From NCBI GenBank assembly GCA_031546815.1, contig JAVBJV010000023.1:1-49842 (forward strand): DNA of 49,842 bases, read 5' to 3'. The notes beneath the pieces are model-generated. The model did not search any database. It saw nothing but the letters and a program-made list of their open reading frames with translations, and had not been told where the DNA came from. Both the position numbers and the translations under genes were made by a program. Shown in pieces: positions 1 through 9,039 of the stretch; positions within the stretch are counted from its first letter, which is position 1; each line of letters opens with the position of its first letter. The stretch comes from JAVBJV01 sp031546815. Lineage in GTDB: Bacteria; Pseudomonadota; Alphaproteobacteria; Acetobacterales; Acetobacteraceae.

Positions 1-246
1 GCAGCCACCACCCTGCGGCAGGCCGCTGGTGGCGGGGGACGATTGTTGCGGGCGTGGCGGAGTGCGCGCGGGGGCCTGCAGCTCGCGCAGGCGTTCGCGC
101 TGGCGGAGCAGTTCGTTCTGCTGGATCTGGTTCTGCTGACGCTCGATCGCGTCCAAAGCCGGGGTCTGCGCATGGGCCGGAAGCGAGGACACACCGCAGA
201 GCAAGAACGCGGTAAAGCTCAGCGCTCCTGCGTGAAGGTGTTTCAT
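1..246 (-). CDS. TpsB/FhaC-type two-partner secretion transporter, N-terminal part (runs off window)
   Basis: The reading frame starts at the ATG at 246 and leaves the window at base 1, so only 82 codons are visible. It opens with a Sec signal peptide (basic MKH start, hydrophobic stretch, cleavage near A-H-A-Q) and continues with a charged Gln/Arg/Glu-rich helix (DAIERQQNQIQQNELLRQRE) and a Pro-rich linker. That order is what FhaC/ShlB transporters show before their POTRA domains, where the helix plugs the pore. The family exports TpsA partners across the outer membrane. The call rests on the N terminus alone; another periplasmic protein with a coiled-coil start is possible. No TpsA gene is visible. 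Confidence 0.5.
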   Translation of the reverse strand, partial: MKHLHAGALSFTAFLLCGVSSLPAHAQTPALDAIERQQNQIQQNELLRQRERLRELQAPARTPPRPQQSSPATSGLPQGGGC

Positions 247-671
247 GGACGGGCCCAAGTCTTATAAATGAACGTTTATTACGGTATGCCCATATGAATG
301 AAGCCCAACCAACGCAAGAGGCAAAATTACCACAAGGTTAAAAACCAATACGCAGCCCGTCAGAAACCCATGCGGGGGGGGGATTTATGCCTAAAATACC
401 GTCGATCAAATATGGCAATGCTAGATGCACAGCCCTCAAAAAACACCGTTCCAGAGCGACTCGACAGAAACGGGATATATTTCCCTTCCTAATTCTGGCC
501 TTAAGATTCGTGAGTTTGTGTCCTTATCCAGGATAAGGATTGGAAGAATTTTTTACAGGTACAAAAGCGGGTACGCTTTCGACGTCATTTATAGAAAAAT
601 AAGTGATTCATTGAAGTTTTTTGATGCATTTCCGGTTTAGCGTCTAAGTTACACCTGCCTCCAGACCTCTT
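247..671. other. AT-rich intergenic spacer
   Basis: About 425 bases, clearly richer in A+T than the flanking genes. No convincing gene is seen: the short open frames lack a ribosome binding site and family-like composition. It must hold the promoter of the TpsB-like gene on the minus strand, but I could not identify a good -35/-10 pair. The lower GC could mark old horizontally acquired DNA at the edge of the TpsB locus. Confidence 0.6.
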
Positions 672-702
672 TTAAAAGCCCTGTTAAACGCAGGGCTTTT
701 AA
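672..702 (-). terminator. Intrinsic terminator, probably bidirectional
   Basis: A perfect 12-bp stem (TTAAAAGCCCTG paired with CAGGGCTTTTAA) encloses a 7-base loop. It overlaps the stop codon of the histidine phosphatase gene and ends in T runs on both strands, so it can terminate that operon and also stop readthrough from the left. Confidence 0.85.
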
Positions 703-1310
703 ATGCCTGCAGGGGACTCGAAACAGATGTGGATCTCCACGATCCCCGTGTTGGGGATCGGGTTTTCGCGCCAGGTTGGCATGAAGCGTTGCATCAGCGT
801 TTCCGCCGACATACTGGGGTCATCGACCAGCAAGCGGGCCATGTGAATGAACTGGCCGTGGCTGACCACCAGCACATTCGCATCACCAGCCTGCACGAGG
901 AAATCCAGCTCGCGCTGCACGCGTTCCATGAAGGCACGAAAAGACTCGGCATCGTCACCGCTGCAATAATCGGGGTCGCTGCCGGACCAGTATCGCTCGA
1001 CATGCACAGACCGGTCGGCCGCCGTTGTGCCATCGAAAATACGGGGCGACAGATAAACAAACTCGTGCAGATGTTCACGCACGATGCAGGGTGTTGCGGC
1101 AAATCGTGTCTGGATCGGCACGGCCGTATCGCGCGCGCGGCGGAAGGGCGAGACGAATATCTGCCCGGGCGGCGCGACCATCGCCGCGGCAAAATCCAGC
1201 GCCTGTTGGCGGCCCAGATCGGTCAGCGGGATTTCGGAATTGATTGGCGTGCGCAGCCCCGCATTCGCCGCACTTTCCGCATGGCGCAGGAACCGGATAG
1301 ACGCACTCAT
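699..1310 (-). CDS. Histidine phosphatase family protein
   Basis: The protein of 203 residues starts MSASIRFLRHAES; the L-R-H-A motif near residue 8 carries the phospho-accepting histidine of the phosphoglycerate mutase-like branch. The second family signature appears as S-P-F-R-R-A-R-D-T, and a C-terminal V-V-S-H-G-Q gives the second catalytic histidine. The substrate cannot be told from sequence. The start at 1310 is chosen because it overlaps the upstream DUF2891 stop codon as ATGA, implying translational coupling; the longer open frame upstream is only overlap with that gene. It is the last gene of a three-gene operon ending at the hairpin at 672-702. Confidence 0.85.
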   Translation of the reverse strand: MSASIRFLRHAESAANAGLRTPINSEIPLTDLGRQQALDFAAAMVAPPGQIFVSPFRRARDTAVPIQTRFAATPCIVREHLHEFVYLSPRIFDGTTAADRSVHVERYWSGSDPDYCSGDDAESFRAFMERVQRELDFLVQAGDANVLVVSHGQFIHMARLLVDDPSMSAETLMQRFMPTWRENPIPNTGIVEIHICFESPAGI

Positions 1311-2314
1311 ATGATGGCTCCTGCATCCAGCGCCAGCACCGCGTAACTCGCCAGCCAGTGCTCGCCCATGTAATCGCCAGCCACGTGCGGCAGGCCTGCG
1401 TGCAGATGTATGGCGGCTGCTTCCTCCATACGTGCACGGCGCACATCGCCGGCGGGAAGCGTCGTCGCCAGAGACTGCCAGCACCAGGCGCGGCTGATGT
1501 TCAGCCCATCCAGATGCGCAATCTTGCCGTCGCTGCGATCGCTGACCGTGGCAGGCGCAAACAGGATGGCGGGATGGCCTTCAGCAATATGCGGCAGGAA
1601 ATGTTCAAACCACGTGGCAAACTGTTCGGTCGGTAACAGGCGACGCATGCAGTCGGCCTCGATCAGGGTCGAGGATAGAAAGTCATCACCGCTCGGTTCG
1701 CCCCAGGCGGGGGCGTTGCGATCTGCGCCATACCAGCGCAGCGCCGTGCTGCGCAGCAGGTCCAGCAAGGCCGCGTCCTTTGCCTGGTTGGCATAATCCG
1801 CCGCCATGCGCAGACTGAACGCCGTGTTGAAATGCGTCCCGACCCGCACCGGATACGTCGCCTGCGGCAGGAAGGCCTGATAGCGCGCCACGAAAATCTG
1901 CGTCAGTGGAGCAAGTGCTTCGGCCCAGGGATGCGCAGGATGCTGCATCAATTCCGACGCCAGCTTCAGCAGCCAGCCCCAGCCATAAGGGCGCTGAAAC
2001 CCGCGTGAAGTGGCGCGCTCCAGATAGGCGCATTCACCGGCAACGGCGTCGGGTGTAAAGCGTGCATCGAACAAGGCACGTATGTCCGCGGCGGCTTCCA
2101 TATGCGGGAAGCGGCGCAACAGATACGCCAGCATCCAGTGTGAGTGCACGCACGAGTGCCAGTCGAAGCTGCCGTAGAATATCGGGTGCATCACGCGCGG
2201 TGTGCCGATGTCGTGCGCATTGGCGAACACATGCTGCACAGAGTTTGGATACTCACGCCCGACATGCCCCAGCGCGATGCGGGCAAAACGGTTGGCAAGA
2301 TCTTCCGTCAGCAT
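1307..2314 (-). CDS. DUF2891 family protein
   Basis: The predicted soluble protein of 335 residues has the features I associate with DUF2891: an early block around Y-G-S-F-D-W-H-S-C-V-H-S-H-W, many aromatic residues, and a C-terminal H-L-D-G-L-N-x-S-R-A-W segment. The His/Trp-rich blocks suggest an alpha/alpha-barrel enzyme fold, but no reaction is known to me. I place the start at 2314 because GAGGAG precedes it by 3 bases and it begins 7 bases after the DUF2214-like stop codon; an in-frame ATG at 2332 is the alternative and lacks a Shine-Dalgarno. Middle gene of the operon, overlapping the phosphatase start by 4 bases. Confidence 0.75.
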   Translation of the reverse strand: MLTEDLANRFARIALGHVGREYPNSVQHVFANAHDIGTPRVMHPIFYGSFDWHSCVHSHWMLAYLLRRFPHMEAAADIRALFDARFTPDAVAGECAYLERATSRGFQRPYGWGWLLKLASELMQHPAHPWAEALAPLTQIFVARYQAFLPQATYPVRVGTHFNTAFSLRMAADYANQAKDAALLDLLRSTALRWYGADRNAPAWGEPSGDDFLSSTLIEADCMRRLLPTEQFATWFEHFLPHIAEGHPAILFAPATVSDRSDGKIAHLDGLNISRAWCWQSLATTLPAGDVRRARMEEAAAIHLHAGLPHVAGDYMGEHWLASYAVLALDAGAII

Positions 2315-2321
2315 ATGCTCC

Positions 2322-2759
2322 TCAGACTCCATGTCGGGCCAGCCCAATTGCCAGCGCCAGAAGAATTCCCAGCAGCACGACCGCACCGACCTTGTGCTGC
2401 TGATGATCCAGGCGTCTGAATCGCGCCCAGTCTGCGGCCTCGGCAGCGGCAGCGCGCTGAAAGACCAGGCGGATACACCAGATATTCGCCAGTACCGCCA
2501 CCGTCGCACAGGCGATCTTGACCGCCAGTAACACATCCAACGTCGCATCACGCAACAGCAACATGCCCAAACATGTCAGGAGCACAAAGGCTGGCAGTTC
2601 AACCGCCATATCCACACGCTTGTGTAATCGCGCCAGAATCTGTTCCGGCACGTGCCCCTGCCCTAGCAAGGCGCGTTCGAAAAAAACCTCTGTCAACACG
2701 CAGCCAAGCCATACGCCAGCCAGAAGCAGATGCGCGATCAGTATCATCACGAGATCCAT
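2322..2759 (-). CDS. Small integral membrane protein, DUF2214/CopD-like
   Basis: A 145-residue protein with four predicted membrane helices (about residues 3-24, 50-70, 75-98 and 124-141) separated by short charged loops. A histidine falls in helix 1 (I-A-H-L-L-L-A-G-V-W) and another before helix 4 (Q-H-K-V-G-A), an arrangement seen in small CopD/DUF2214-type membrane proteins that may bind haem or metal. That resemblance is by pattern only. It is the first gene of the operon running to the phosphatase and diverges from the acetyltransferase gene. Confidence 0.6.
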   Translation of the reverse strand: MDLVMILIAHLLLAGVWLGCVLTEVFFERALLGQGHVPEQILARLHKRVDMAVELPAFVLLTCLGMLLLRDATLDVLLAVKIACATVAVLANIWCIRLVFQRAAAAEAADWARFRRLDHQQHKVGAVVLLGILLALAIGLARHGV

Positions 2760-2788
2760 TTATTCAACTGACGCAACGTAAAGAACCG

Positions 2789-2805
2789 GGTTGACCAATT
2801 CAACC
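2789..2805. promoter_or_regulatory. Inverted repeat in a divergent intergenic region
   Basis: GGTTGA and TCAACC are separated by five bases between the divergent DUF2214-like and acetyltransferase genes. The left arm contains a TTGACC that could serve as a -35 element for the plus-strand gene. It is a candidate operator only; the repeat is short. Confidence 0.3.
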
Positions 2806-2843
2806 GTATCGGCCCCAATGCATGTAACAAAACAGAGGTCCCC

Positions 2844-3293
2844 ATGCCGAACCAAACTCTGGACTTACGCCCTCTCACCCCGGCGGATCGCGCTGCGTGG
2901 GAACATCTGTGGCACGGATATCAGCGTTATTACCGCGCCCACCTGCCACAAAACGTAACCGACAAAACCTGGTCGCGCCTGACCGATCCAAATGAGCGCA
3001 GCGTCTTCGGGCTGGCAGCATGGCACGACAGGAAGATGGTGGGCTTCACGCACTGGATCTTCCTCGCCAACACATGGACGCTGAGCGATGACTGCTACCT
3101 GAAAGACCTGTACGTCGACCCGACCGTGCGTGGGGCGGGGATCGGGCGCGCGCTGATCAACGCCGTATACAAAGCCGCCGATGCTGCCGGATCCGAACGT
3201 GTCTGGTGGCTGACACAGAGCTTCAACGCCGACGGACGCTCCCTGTACGACACATTGGCCCGGTGCACGTCTTTCGTTCAGTATCGGCGCTGA
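2844..3293 (+). CDS. GNAT family N-acetyltransferase
   Basis: The 149-residue protein has the GNAT layout: strands 2-4 with V-G-F-T-H-W-I-F, the L-K-D-L-Y-V-D-P strand before the acetyl-CoA loop, and the pyrophosphate-binding loop R-G-A-G-I-G-R-A-L near residues 97-105. The C-terminal block Y-D-T-L-A closes the fold. It should transfer an acetyl group from acetyl-CoA to an unidentified amine. AGAGG lies five bases before the ATG and supports the start. It is monocistronic and ends seven bases before a convergent lipoprotein gene. Confidence 0.85.
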   Translation: MPNQTLDLRPLTPADRAAWEHLWHGYQRYYRAHLPQNVTDKTWSRLTDPNERSVFGLAAWHDRKMVGFTHWIFLANTWTLSDDCYLKDLYVDPTVRGAGIGRALINAVYKAADAAGSERVWWLTQSFNADGRSLYDTLARCTSFVQYRR

Positions 3294-3299
3294 CTGGCT

Positions 3300-3815
3300 T
3301 TAACGTGCGGGCTGCGCCACAGCACTGCCCGCACGGAATTGATAGCGTGTGAATATCTTGGCGACTGCCGCCGCAATATCAGCGGTCAGACGCTCGCCGC
3401 GAAGCGTTTCGCCGCTGCCGTTCCAGACCACGGCACGACGTACCCGATCGGTCATCTCGATCTGCACAGTCCCCACCGTGAATTGCTGATGCATGGGCAT
3501 CAGCACACCATTCGGCAAGGCAACCGGCGTATACATCAGCCTGCTCGAAAATTTCAGACTGTAACTCAGTTCCAGATCGGGATCCGCCGCGGCATAGGCA
3601 TAGCCGCGCGTTTCCATCTGCTGGCGTATGGCGGCACGCAACGCACCGCTATTGGGGATGCCGTCATCTGCAGGCAGGGCAAAACTGAAACTCCGGTAGC
3701 GAGAAAAATCCGCCGATGCATCGTGCGTCGCATCAACAGACAGGCTGAGGCCACACCCCGCCAGAAAGACGGCCATCAGAAGAACGGCACACCGGAGAAC
3801 AGCCTTCATGTTCAT
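3300..3815 (-). CDS. DUF4136 lipoprotein (copy 1)
   Basis: The 171-residue precursor has a lipoprotein signal with lipobox L-A-G-C at about residues 18-21, so it should be anchored to a membrane facing the periplasm. The mature part follows the DUF4136 pattern: D-F-S-R-Y-R-S-F-S-F near the start, A-I-R-Q-Q-M-E-T-R-G-Y in the middle and an A-V-A-K-I-F-T-R-Y-Q-F end. No biochemical function is known to me. A second ATG two codons in could be the start. It is a diverged tandem paralogue of the next gene. Confidence 0.8.
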   Translation of the reverse strand: MNMKAVLRCAVLLMAVFLAGCGLSLSVDATHDASADFSRYRSFSFALPADDGIPNSGALRAAIRQQMETRGYAYAAADPDLELSYSLKFSSRLMYTPVALPNGVLMPMHQQFTVGTVQIEMTDRVRRAVVWNGSGETLRGERLTADIAAAVAKIFTRYQFRAGSAVAQPAR

Positions 3816-3905
3816 CGCCCACAGGTTTCAATTTGTGCGCACAGTTTATGCAGGGCGATAAAAAATTCAACGGCAACAGTTACCGCAACTGCTGTCGTTA
3901 TCTAT

Positions 3906-4475
3906 TCAGCGCGCGACAGGCTGCACCACACCACTGCCCGCACGGAACGGATAGCGCGCGAACACATCAGCGACGACTGCGTTCAGCTTTTCCTCGGACG
4001 GGTTGCGCATGCGGTCCGTGCCCTGTGCCACGGCGATGCCCTGCCACACCATGGCGCGACGTGCGCGGTCGGCCATGTCGATCACCAGCGTGCCCTCGGT
4101 ATACTGGTTATAGGTCACCTGGTTGTAACCGGCCCAGCCGTTATAGAACCCCATCCGGTACGGCCAGGGCGGCGCGGCAGATGGCAGCACTTCGCTCCGT
4201 TCGGCGAAGCGCACGTTGAAGTTCAGCAGCAGGTCCGGATTGCTGTCCGTATAGACGTAACCGCGCGCTTCCATCTGTCGGCGAGCCGCCGTGCGCAGGC
4301 GTTCGGTGTTCAGGCTGGCATAACCATCCGTGTCGGTTCCGGCGGGCTGGACAAATCCGAAGCTCCGGTATTGCGCAAAATTCGCCGTTCGATCGTAATC
4401 GGACCTGATCTCGGGCGATGAACACGCCCCCAGCAGCAACGCCCCCAACAGAACCGTTCGTCTGAAAATGGCCAT
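3906..4475 (-). CDS. DUF4136 lipoprotein (copy 2)
   Basis: A 189-residue precursor with lipobox L-G-A-C at residues 15-18 and the same DUF4136 landmarks as copy 1: N-F-A-Q-Y-R-S-F-G-F, R-R-Q-M-E-A-R-G-Y, and V-F-A-R-Y-P-F-R-A-G-S ending in V-V-Q-P. The central part is longer and rich in Tyr and Asn. Both copies share strand and end, so an old tandem duplication is the simplest origin; 90 bases separate them. The role is unknown; an envelope location is inferred from the lipobox. Confidence 0.8.
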   Translation of the reverse strand: MAIFRRTVLLGALLLGACSSPEIRSDYDRTANFAQYRSFGFVQPAGTDTDGYASLNTERLRTAARRQMEARGYVYTDSNPDLLLNFNVRFAERSEVLPSAAPPWPYRMGFYNGWAGYNQVTYNQYTEGTLVIDMADRARRAMVWQGIAVAQGTDRMRNPSEEKLNAVVADVFARYPFRAGSGVVQPVAR

Positions 4476-4524
4476 GGTGCCCTCCTGTTTCGGGCATCAT
4501 TCCATATCCGGGCACCGAAATGCA

Positions 4525-4557
4525 AAAGGACGTCGCAGTGTGCCTGCGACGCCCTTT
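4525..4557 (-). terminator. Intrinsic terminator of the gcv operon
   Basis: A 14-bp stem with one A-C mismatch and a five-base loop (TGTGC). Read on the minus strand it ends in CCTTTT just after the gcvP stop codon, so it should end the gcvT-gcvH-gcvP transcript. Confidence 0.85.
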
Positions 4558-4578
4558 CACCTTACTCATGCGAACACA

Positions 4579-7449
4579 TCAGTCCGCCGCGTCGGCGTAG
4601 GCTTCCAGCGGCGCGCAGGTGCAAATCAGATTGCGATCGCCATACACGTTGTCGACGCGCTTCACCGGCGGCCAGTACTTGCTCGCCGCCACGAAGGGCA
4701 GCGGGAAGGCCGCAACCTGACGCGAATAGGTGTGCTGCCAGGTATCCGCCATGATTTCCTTTGCCGTGTGCGGCGAATTCTTCAGCGGGTTATCACCCTT
4801 GTCGTATTTGCCGGTTTCCACCGCGCGGATTTCTTCGCGGATGGAGATCATCGCGTCGCAGAAGCGGTCGATCTCGGCCTTGGTTTCACTTTCGGTCGGT
4901 TCGATCATCAGCGTACCGGCGACGGGCCACGACATGGTGGGGGCGTGGAAGCCGTAATCCTGCAAGCGCTTGGCGATGTCTTCCACCTGCACGCCCGACG
5001 TTGCCTGGAAGCCGCGGCAATCGACGATGCATTCATGCGCGACCATGCCGTTCGGCCCTGTGTAGAGCATGTCGTAATGCCCCGCCAAACGCGCCGCCAT
5101 GTAGTTCGCATTCAGGATCGCCACCTGCGTGGCACGCACCAGACCGGCCGCGCCCATCATGCGGATATACACATACGAGATCGGCAGGATCAGCGCCGAA
5201 CCAAACGGTGCCGACGATACCGGACCATACCCCGTGGCGGGGCCCGCATCCGCGCGCAGCGGATGGTTCGGCAGATGCGGCACCAGATGCGCGGCAACGC
5301 CGATCGGGCCAACGCCCGGACCGCCGCCGCCATGCGGAATGCAGAACGTCTTGTGCAGGTTCAGGTGACACACATCCGCGCCGATCAGCCCGGGGCTGGT
5401 CAGCCCGACCTGCGCATTCATGTTGGCGCCATCCATATACACCTGACCGCCGCGCGCATGGATGATCGCGCAGATATCGCGGATACTGGCTTCGAACACG
5501 CCATGCGTGGACGGATAGGTGATCATCAGCGCCGACAGGTTTGCGGCATGCTGATCGGCCTTCGCGGTCAGGTCGGCGACATCGACGTTGCCGTCCTTGT
5601 CGCACGCCACCACCACCACCTGCATCCCCGCCATCGCGGCCGAGGCCGGATTGGTGCCGTGCGCGGAAGACGGGATCAGACAGATATTGCGATGTCCTTC
5701 CCCACGCGCCCCATGATACGCGCGGATCGCAAGCAGGCCCGCATATTCGCCCTGACTGCCCGCATTCGGCTGCAGCGACACACCGGCAAATCCGGTCACC
5801 GCTTTCAGCAGATCCTCGAAGCCGGTGATCAGTTCACGATAACCCAGAGTCTGGTCCGCCGGTGCGAACGGATGGATATCGGCAAAGCCCGGCAGCGTGA
5901 TGGGAATCATCTCGGCTGTGGCGTTCAACTTCATCGTGCACGAGCCAAGCGGGATCATGCTGCGCGTCAGCGAGATATCCTTGTTCTCGAGCCGCTTCAG
6001 ATAACGCAGCATCTCGTGCTCGGCATGATAGCTGGTGAACGCCGCCCCCTGCAGGAACGTGGATGTACGCGCGCATGCCGCAGGCACCGCACCCGCCACG
6101 CCATCCAGCTTCGCACCCAGCACATCGGCCAGTGCATTCAGATCGGCGCGCGTCACGGTTTCGTCGAGCGCGATGCCGACGCCGGTCGCGTCGATCCGGC
6201 GCAGGTTGAACCCGGCCTTTACCGCCGCTGCCATCAACGCATCGGCCTTCGCGCCCGCTTCGATCGCCAGCGTGTCGAAGAACGCATCGTGCCGCAGCTT
6301 CAGCCCCGTGCGCTGCGCCGCATCGGCCAGCAGACGCGCCTGCAGGTGCACGCGTTTGGCGATCCGCTTCAGCCCTTCCGGCCCGTGCCACGACGCATAC
6401 AATCCGGCCATCACCGCCAGCAGCACCTGCGCGGTGCAGATGTTCGATGTCGCCTTCTCGCGGCGGATATGCTGTTCGCGCGTCTGCAACGCCAGACGCA
6501 TCCCCGGTGCGCCCACCGCGTCCTGCGACACGCCGATCAGGCGGCCCGGCATGTTGCGCTTGAACGCATCCTTGGTCGCCATATAGCCCGCATGTGGACC
6601 ACCAAAACCCATCGGCACACCGAAGCGCTGCGCGGAGCCGACCACCACGTCGGCACCCATTTCGCCAGGGCTGGTCAGCATCACCAGCGCCAGCAGATCG
6701 GCCGCGACAATCGCCAGTGCGCCCGCTTCGTGCGCTGCGCTAATCTCGGCCTTCAGGCAGCGCACCGCGCCGGTGCTGCCCGGATACTGCAGCAGCACCG
6801 CGAACGGCTTCGCCGCCGCAATCGCCGCCGCATCGCCCGCCTTCACATCGACCAGCGTGTAACCCAGCGGTTCCGCACGCGTCGCCACCACGGCGCGCGT
6901 CTGCGGGTGCACGTCGTCCGCCACCGCCAGCACGTTCGATTTCGACTTCGACACCGCATGCGCCATCGACATGGCTTCCGCCGCCGCCGTGCCCTCGTCA
7001 AGCATCGAGGCATTGGCGATTTCCATGCCGGTCAGTTCGGTGATCATGGTCTGGAAATTCAGCAGCGCTTCCAGACGGCCCTGTGAAATCTCGGCCTGAT
7101 ACGGCGTATAGGCGGTGTACCAGCCCGGGTTTTCCAGCACGTTGCGCAGGATTACCGGCGGCGTGTGCGTGCCGTGATAGCCCAGCCCGATCAGCGACTT
7201 CACGCAGAGGTTCTTTTCCGACAGCGCCCGCAATTCGGCAATCGCCGCCACTTCGTCGATCACCGGCGGCAACGCGCCCAGCGTCTCGCCCAGGATCGCG
7301 TTGGGGATGGTCTTCTTCGCCAACGCGTCCAGATCGGCGCAGCCGACCTTGGCCAGCATCGCGGCGATTTCACCCTCGGACGGCGCCACATGGCGGGCGA
7401 TGAAGGAATCGGCGGCTTCCAGCGCGGCGAGTTCGGAAAGATGGGTCAT
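4579..7449 (-). CDS. gcvP: Glycine dehydrogenase (decarboxylating), P protein
   Basis: This 956-residue protein is the P protein of the glycine cleavage system. It decarboxylates glycine with pyridoxal phosphate and passes the aminomethyl group to the lipoyl arm of GcvH. The cofactor lysine is K700 in L-H-K-T-F, followed by the Gly-rich G-G-G-G-P-G loop. Family landmarks include Y-T-P-Y-Q-A-E-I-S-Q-G-R near 114-125, the second-half start S-M-I-P-L-G-S-C-T-M-K-L-N near 497-509, and S-S-A-H-G-T-N-P-A-S-A near 594-604. Both halves are present on one chain, as in the single-chain form. It is last in the operon, 57 bases after gcvH. Confidence 0.98.
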   Translation of the reverse strand: MTHLSELAALEAADSFIARHVAPSEGEIAAMLAKVGCADLDALAKKTIPNAILGETLGALPPVIDEVAAIAELRALSEKNLCVKSLIGLGYHGTHTPPVILRNVLENPGWYTAYTPYQAEISQGRLEALLNFQTMITELTGMEIANASMLDEGTAAAEAMSMAHAVSKSKSNVLAVADDVHPQTRAVVATRAEPLGYTLVDVKAGDAAAIAAAKPFAVLLQYPGSTGAVRCLKAEISAAHEAGALAIVAADLLALVMLTSPGEMGADVVVGSAQRFGVPMGFGGPHAGYMATKDAFKRNMPGRLIGVSQDAVGAPGMRLALQTREQHIRREKATSNICTAQVLLAVMAGLYASWHGPEGLKRIAKRVHLQARLLADAAQRTGLKLRHDAFFDTLAIEAGAKADALMAAAVKAGFNLRRIDATGVGIALDETVTRADLNALADVLGAKLDGVAGAVPAACARTSTFLQGAAFTSYHAEHEMLRYLKRLENKDISLTRSMIPLGSCTMKLNATAEMIPITLPGFADIHPFAPADQTLGYRELITGFEDLLKAVTGFAGVSLQPNAGSQGEYAGLLAIRAYHGARGEGHRNICLIPSSAHGTNPASAAMAGMQVVVVACDKDGNVDVADLTAKADQHAANLSALMITYPSTHGVFEASIRDICAIIHARGGQVYMDGANMNAQVGLTSPGLIGADVCHLNLHKTFCIPHGGGGPGVGPIGVAAHLVPHLPNHPLRADAGPATGYGPVSSAPFGSALILPISYVYIRMMGAAGLVRATQVAILNANYMAARLAGHYDMLYTGPNGMVAHECIVDCRGFQATSGVQVEDIAKRLQDYGFHAPTMSWPVAGTLMIEPTESETKAEIDRFCDAMISIREEIRAVETGKYDKGDNPLKNSPHTAKEIMADTWQHTYSRQVAAFPLPFVAASKYWPPVKRVDNVYGDRNLICTCAPLEAYADAAD

Positions 7450-7506
7450 GGGTTCATTCTCGCAAAACGGTTCCGGGCGAGGTGTCTGCCTCGCCCGGTC
7501 GTATCT

Positions 7507-7878
7507 TCACAGTGTCTCGATGTAGGCCTTGTACGCTGCTTCATCCATCAGCGCGTCGACTTCCGCTGGATCGGCAACCGTCATGGTGAAGAACCATGCA
7601 TCGCCTTCCGGGTTGCTGTTCACCAGTGCGGGATTGTCGACGATGGTGTCGTTGCTCTCGATCACCTTGCCGCTGATCGGCGCATAGATGTCGGACGCGG
7701 CCTTCACGCTTTCCACCACGGCACAGGCTTCGCCGGCCTTGATCTCGCGATTGGATTCCGGCAGTTCCACGAACACGATGTCGCCCAGCGACGACTGCGC
7801 ATAGTCGGTGATGCCGACCATCACATGGTCGCCCTGCATCTGGACCCATTCATGGTCTTTGGAGAATTTCTTGGTCAT
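7507..7878 (-). CDS. gcvH: Glycine cleavage system H protein
   Basis: GcvH (123 residues, the usual length) is the lipoyl carrier that shuttles the aminomethyl group between GcvP, GcvT and the L protein. The lipoylated lysine is K59 in the V-E-S-V-K-A motif, inside the hairpin after G-E-A-C-A-V. The N-terminal F-S-K-D-H-E-W and the G-I-T-D-Y-A-Q-S-S-L-G-D-I block are typical. It lies 15 bases after gcvT, consistent with co-translation from the riboswitch-controlled mRNA. Confidence 0.98.
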   Translation of the reverse strand: MTKKFSKDHEWVQMQGDHVMVGITDYAQSSLGDIVFVELPESNREIKAGEACAVVESVKAASDIYAPISGKVIESNDTIVDNPALVNSNPEGDAWFFTMTVADPAEVDALMDEAAYKAYIETL

Positions 7879-7893
7879 CGAACGCGGTCCTTC

Positions 7894-8994
7894 TTACTTT
7901 GCGTAACGGTGAGGAACAAAAGGAGTGGGTGCAACACGCGCCGCCAGCGGCTTGCCGCGCACCATGAGATTAAGCGCCGTGCCCTCGGCCGACAGGTCGC
8001 GCCGCACATAGCCCATCGCCACCGGCGCATTCACGCTGGGGCCAAAGGTGCCGGATGTGACTTCACCAACCTTCACGCCATTGGCATCGACGATTTCGGT
8101 ATGCGCGCGCGCAGGCGCACGCCCGTCCAGACGCAGGCCGACGCGCACGCGGTCGGTCCCGTTGGCAAGCTGTGCATTCACAATGTCGGCGCCCGGATAG
8201 CCGCCTTCAGCGCGGCGACGCTTGGCTATCGCCCAGGTCAGCGCGGCCTCGACCGGCGTGGTGGTGGTGTCGATGTCGTTGCCATACAGGCACAGCCCGG
8301 CTTCCAGACGCAGACTGTCGCGCGCGCCAAGCCCGGCGGGGCTGACCTCGGGCGTGTCCAGCAGGGTCTTCGCAAGTTTTTCCACCTGATCAGCGGGCAC
8401 GCTGATCTCGAACCCATCCTCGCCCGTGTAGCCCGAGCGCGAGACGATGCACGGAATGCCAGCAACGCTGATCGCGGCGACACTCATGAAGGTCAGCGCG
8501 GCGACATCGGGGGCGAAGCGCGCCAGCACGGCGGCGGCGTCCGGCCCCTGCAGCGCCAGCAACGCACGGTCTTCATGCTTTACCAGCTTCACACCGCTGG
8601 GCAGGTTGGCGTCCAGATGCGCGAAATCCTGATCCTTGCAGCCTGCATTCACCACGAGAAACAGCTTATCGCCCAGATTGGCGACCATCAGATCGTCGAG
8701 GATCCCGGCCTTCTGATCGGTGAACATCGTATAGCGCTGCTTGTTCGGCTTGATGCCCAGCATGTCGCCCGGCACCAATGTTTCCAGCGCGGCGGCCGCA
8801 CCTTCGCCCACCAGCGAGGCCTGCCCCATATGCGACACATCGAACAGCACGGCCTTGCTGCGGCAGGCGATGTGTTCGGCCAGAATGCCTTCGTACTGCA
8901 CCGGCATCGCATAACCCGCGAACGGCACCATGCGTGCACCGAGCGCGCGATGCATTGCATCCAGAGGAGTCGTTTTGAGCTGTTCTTCAGACAC
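7894..8994 (-). CDS. gcvT: Glycine cleavage system aminomethyltransferase, T protein
   Basis: GcvT (366 residues) takes the aminomethyl group from GcvH, releases ammonia and gives methylene-tetrahydrofolate. The N-terminal F-A-G-Y-A-M-P-V-Q-Y and F-D-V-S-H-M-G-Q blocks, the folate-site segment G-I-L-D-D-L-M-V-A, R-S-G-Y-T-G-E-D-G-F-E-I and R-D-S-L-R-L-E-A-G-L are all present. The C-terminal barrel has G-E-V-T-S-G-T-F-G-P-S. It is first in the operon, directly behind the tandem glycine riboswitch, which should switch all three genes on in glycine excess. Confidence 0.98.
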   Translation of the reverse strand: MSEEQLKTTPLDAMHRALGARMVPFAGYAMPVQYEGILAEHIACRSKAVLFDVSHMGQASLVGEGAAAALETLVPGDMLGIKPNKQRYTMFTDQKAGILDDLMVANLGDKLFLVVNAGCKDQDFAHLDANLPSGVKLVKHEDRALLALQGPDAAAVLARFAPDVAALTFMSVAAISVAGIPCIVSRSGYTGEDGFEISVPADQVEKLAKTLLDTPEVSPAGLGARDSLRLEAGLCLYGNDIDTTTTPVEAALTWAIAKRRRAEGGYPGADIVNAQLANGTDRVRVGLRLDGRAPARAHTEIVDANGVKVGEVTSGTFGPSVNAPVAMGYVRRDLSAEGTALNLMVRGKPLAARVAPTPFVPHRYAK

Positions 8995-9039
8995 TGGGCA
9001 GGCTCCGCTTTCGGACGGGTGCGGAATTGCACACCGATC

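Noticed and set aside
298..640. Two short plus-strand frames in the AT-rich spacer near the left end
   Set aside because: No ribosome binding site and no protein-like pattern; left as non-coding.
4468..7086. An 872-codon plus-strand open frame opposite gcvP
   Set aside because: It is antisense to a certain gene, is rich in His/Arg/Gln as expected for reverse-frame GC-rich DNA, and has no family features.
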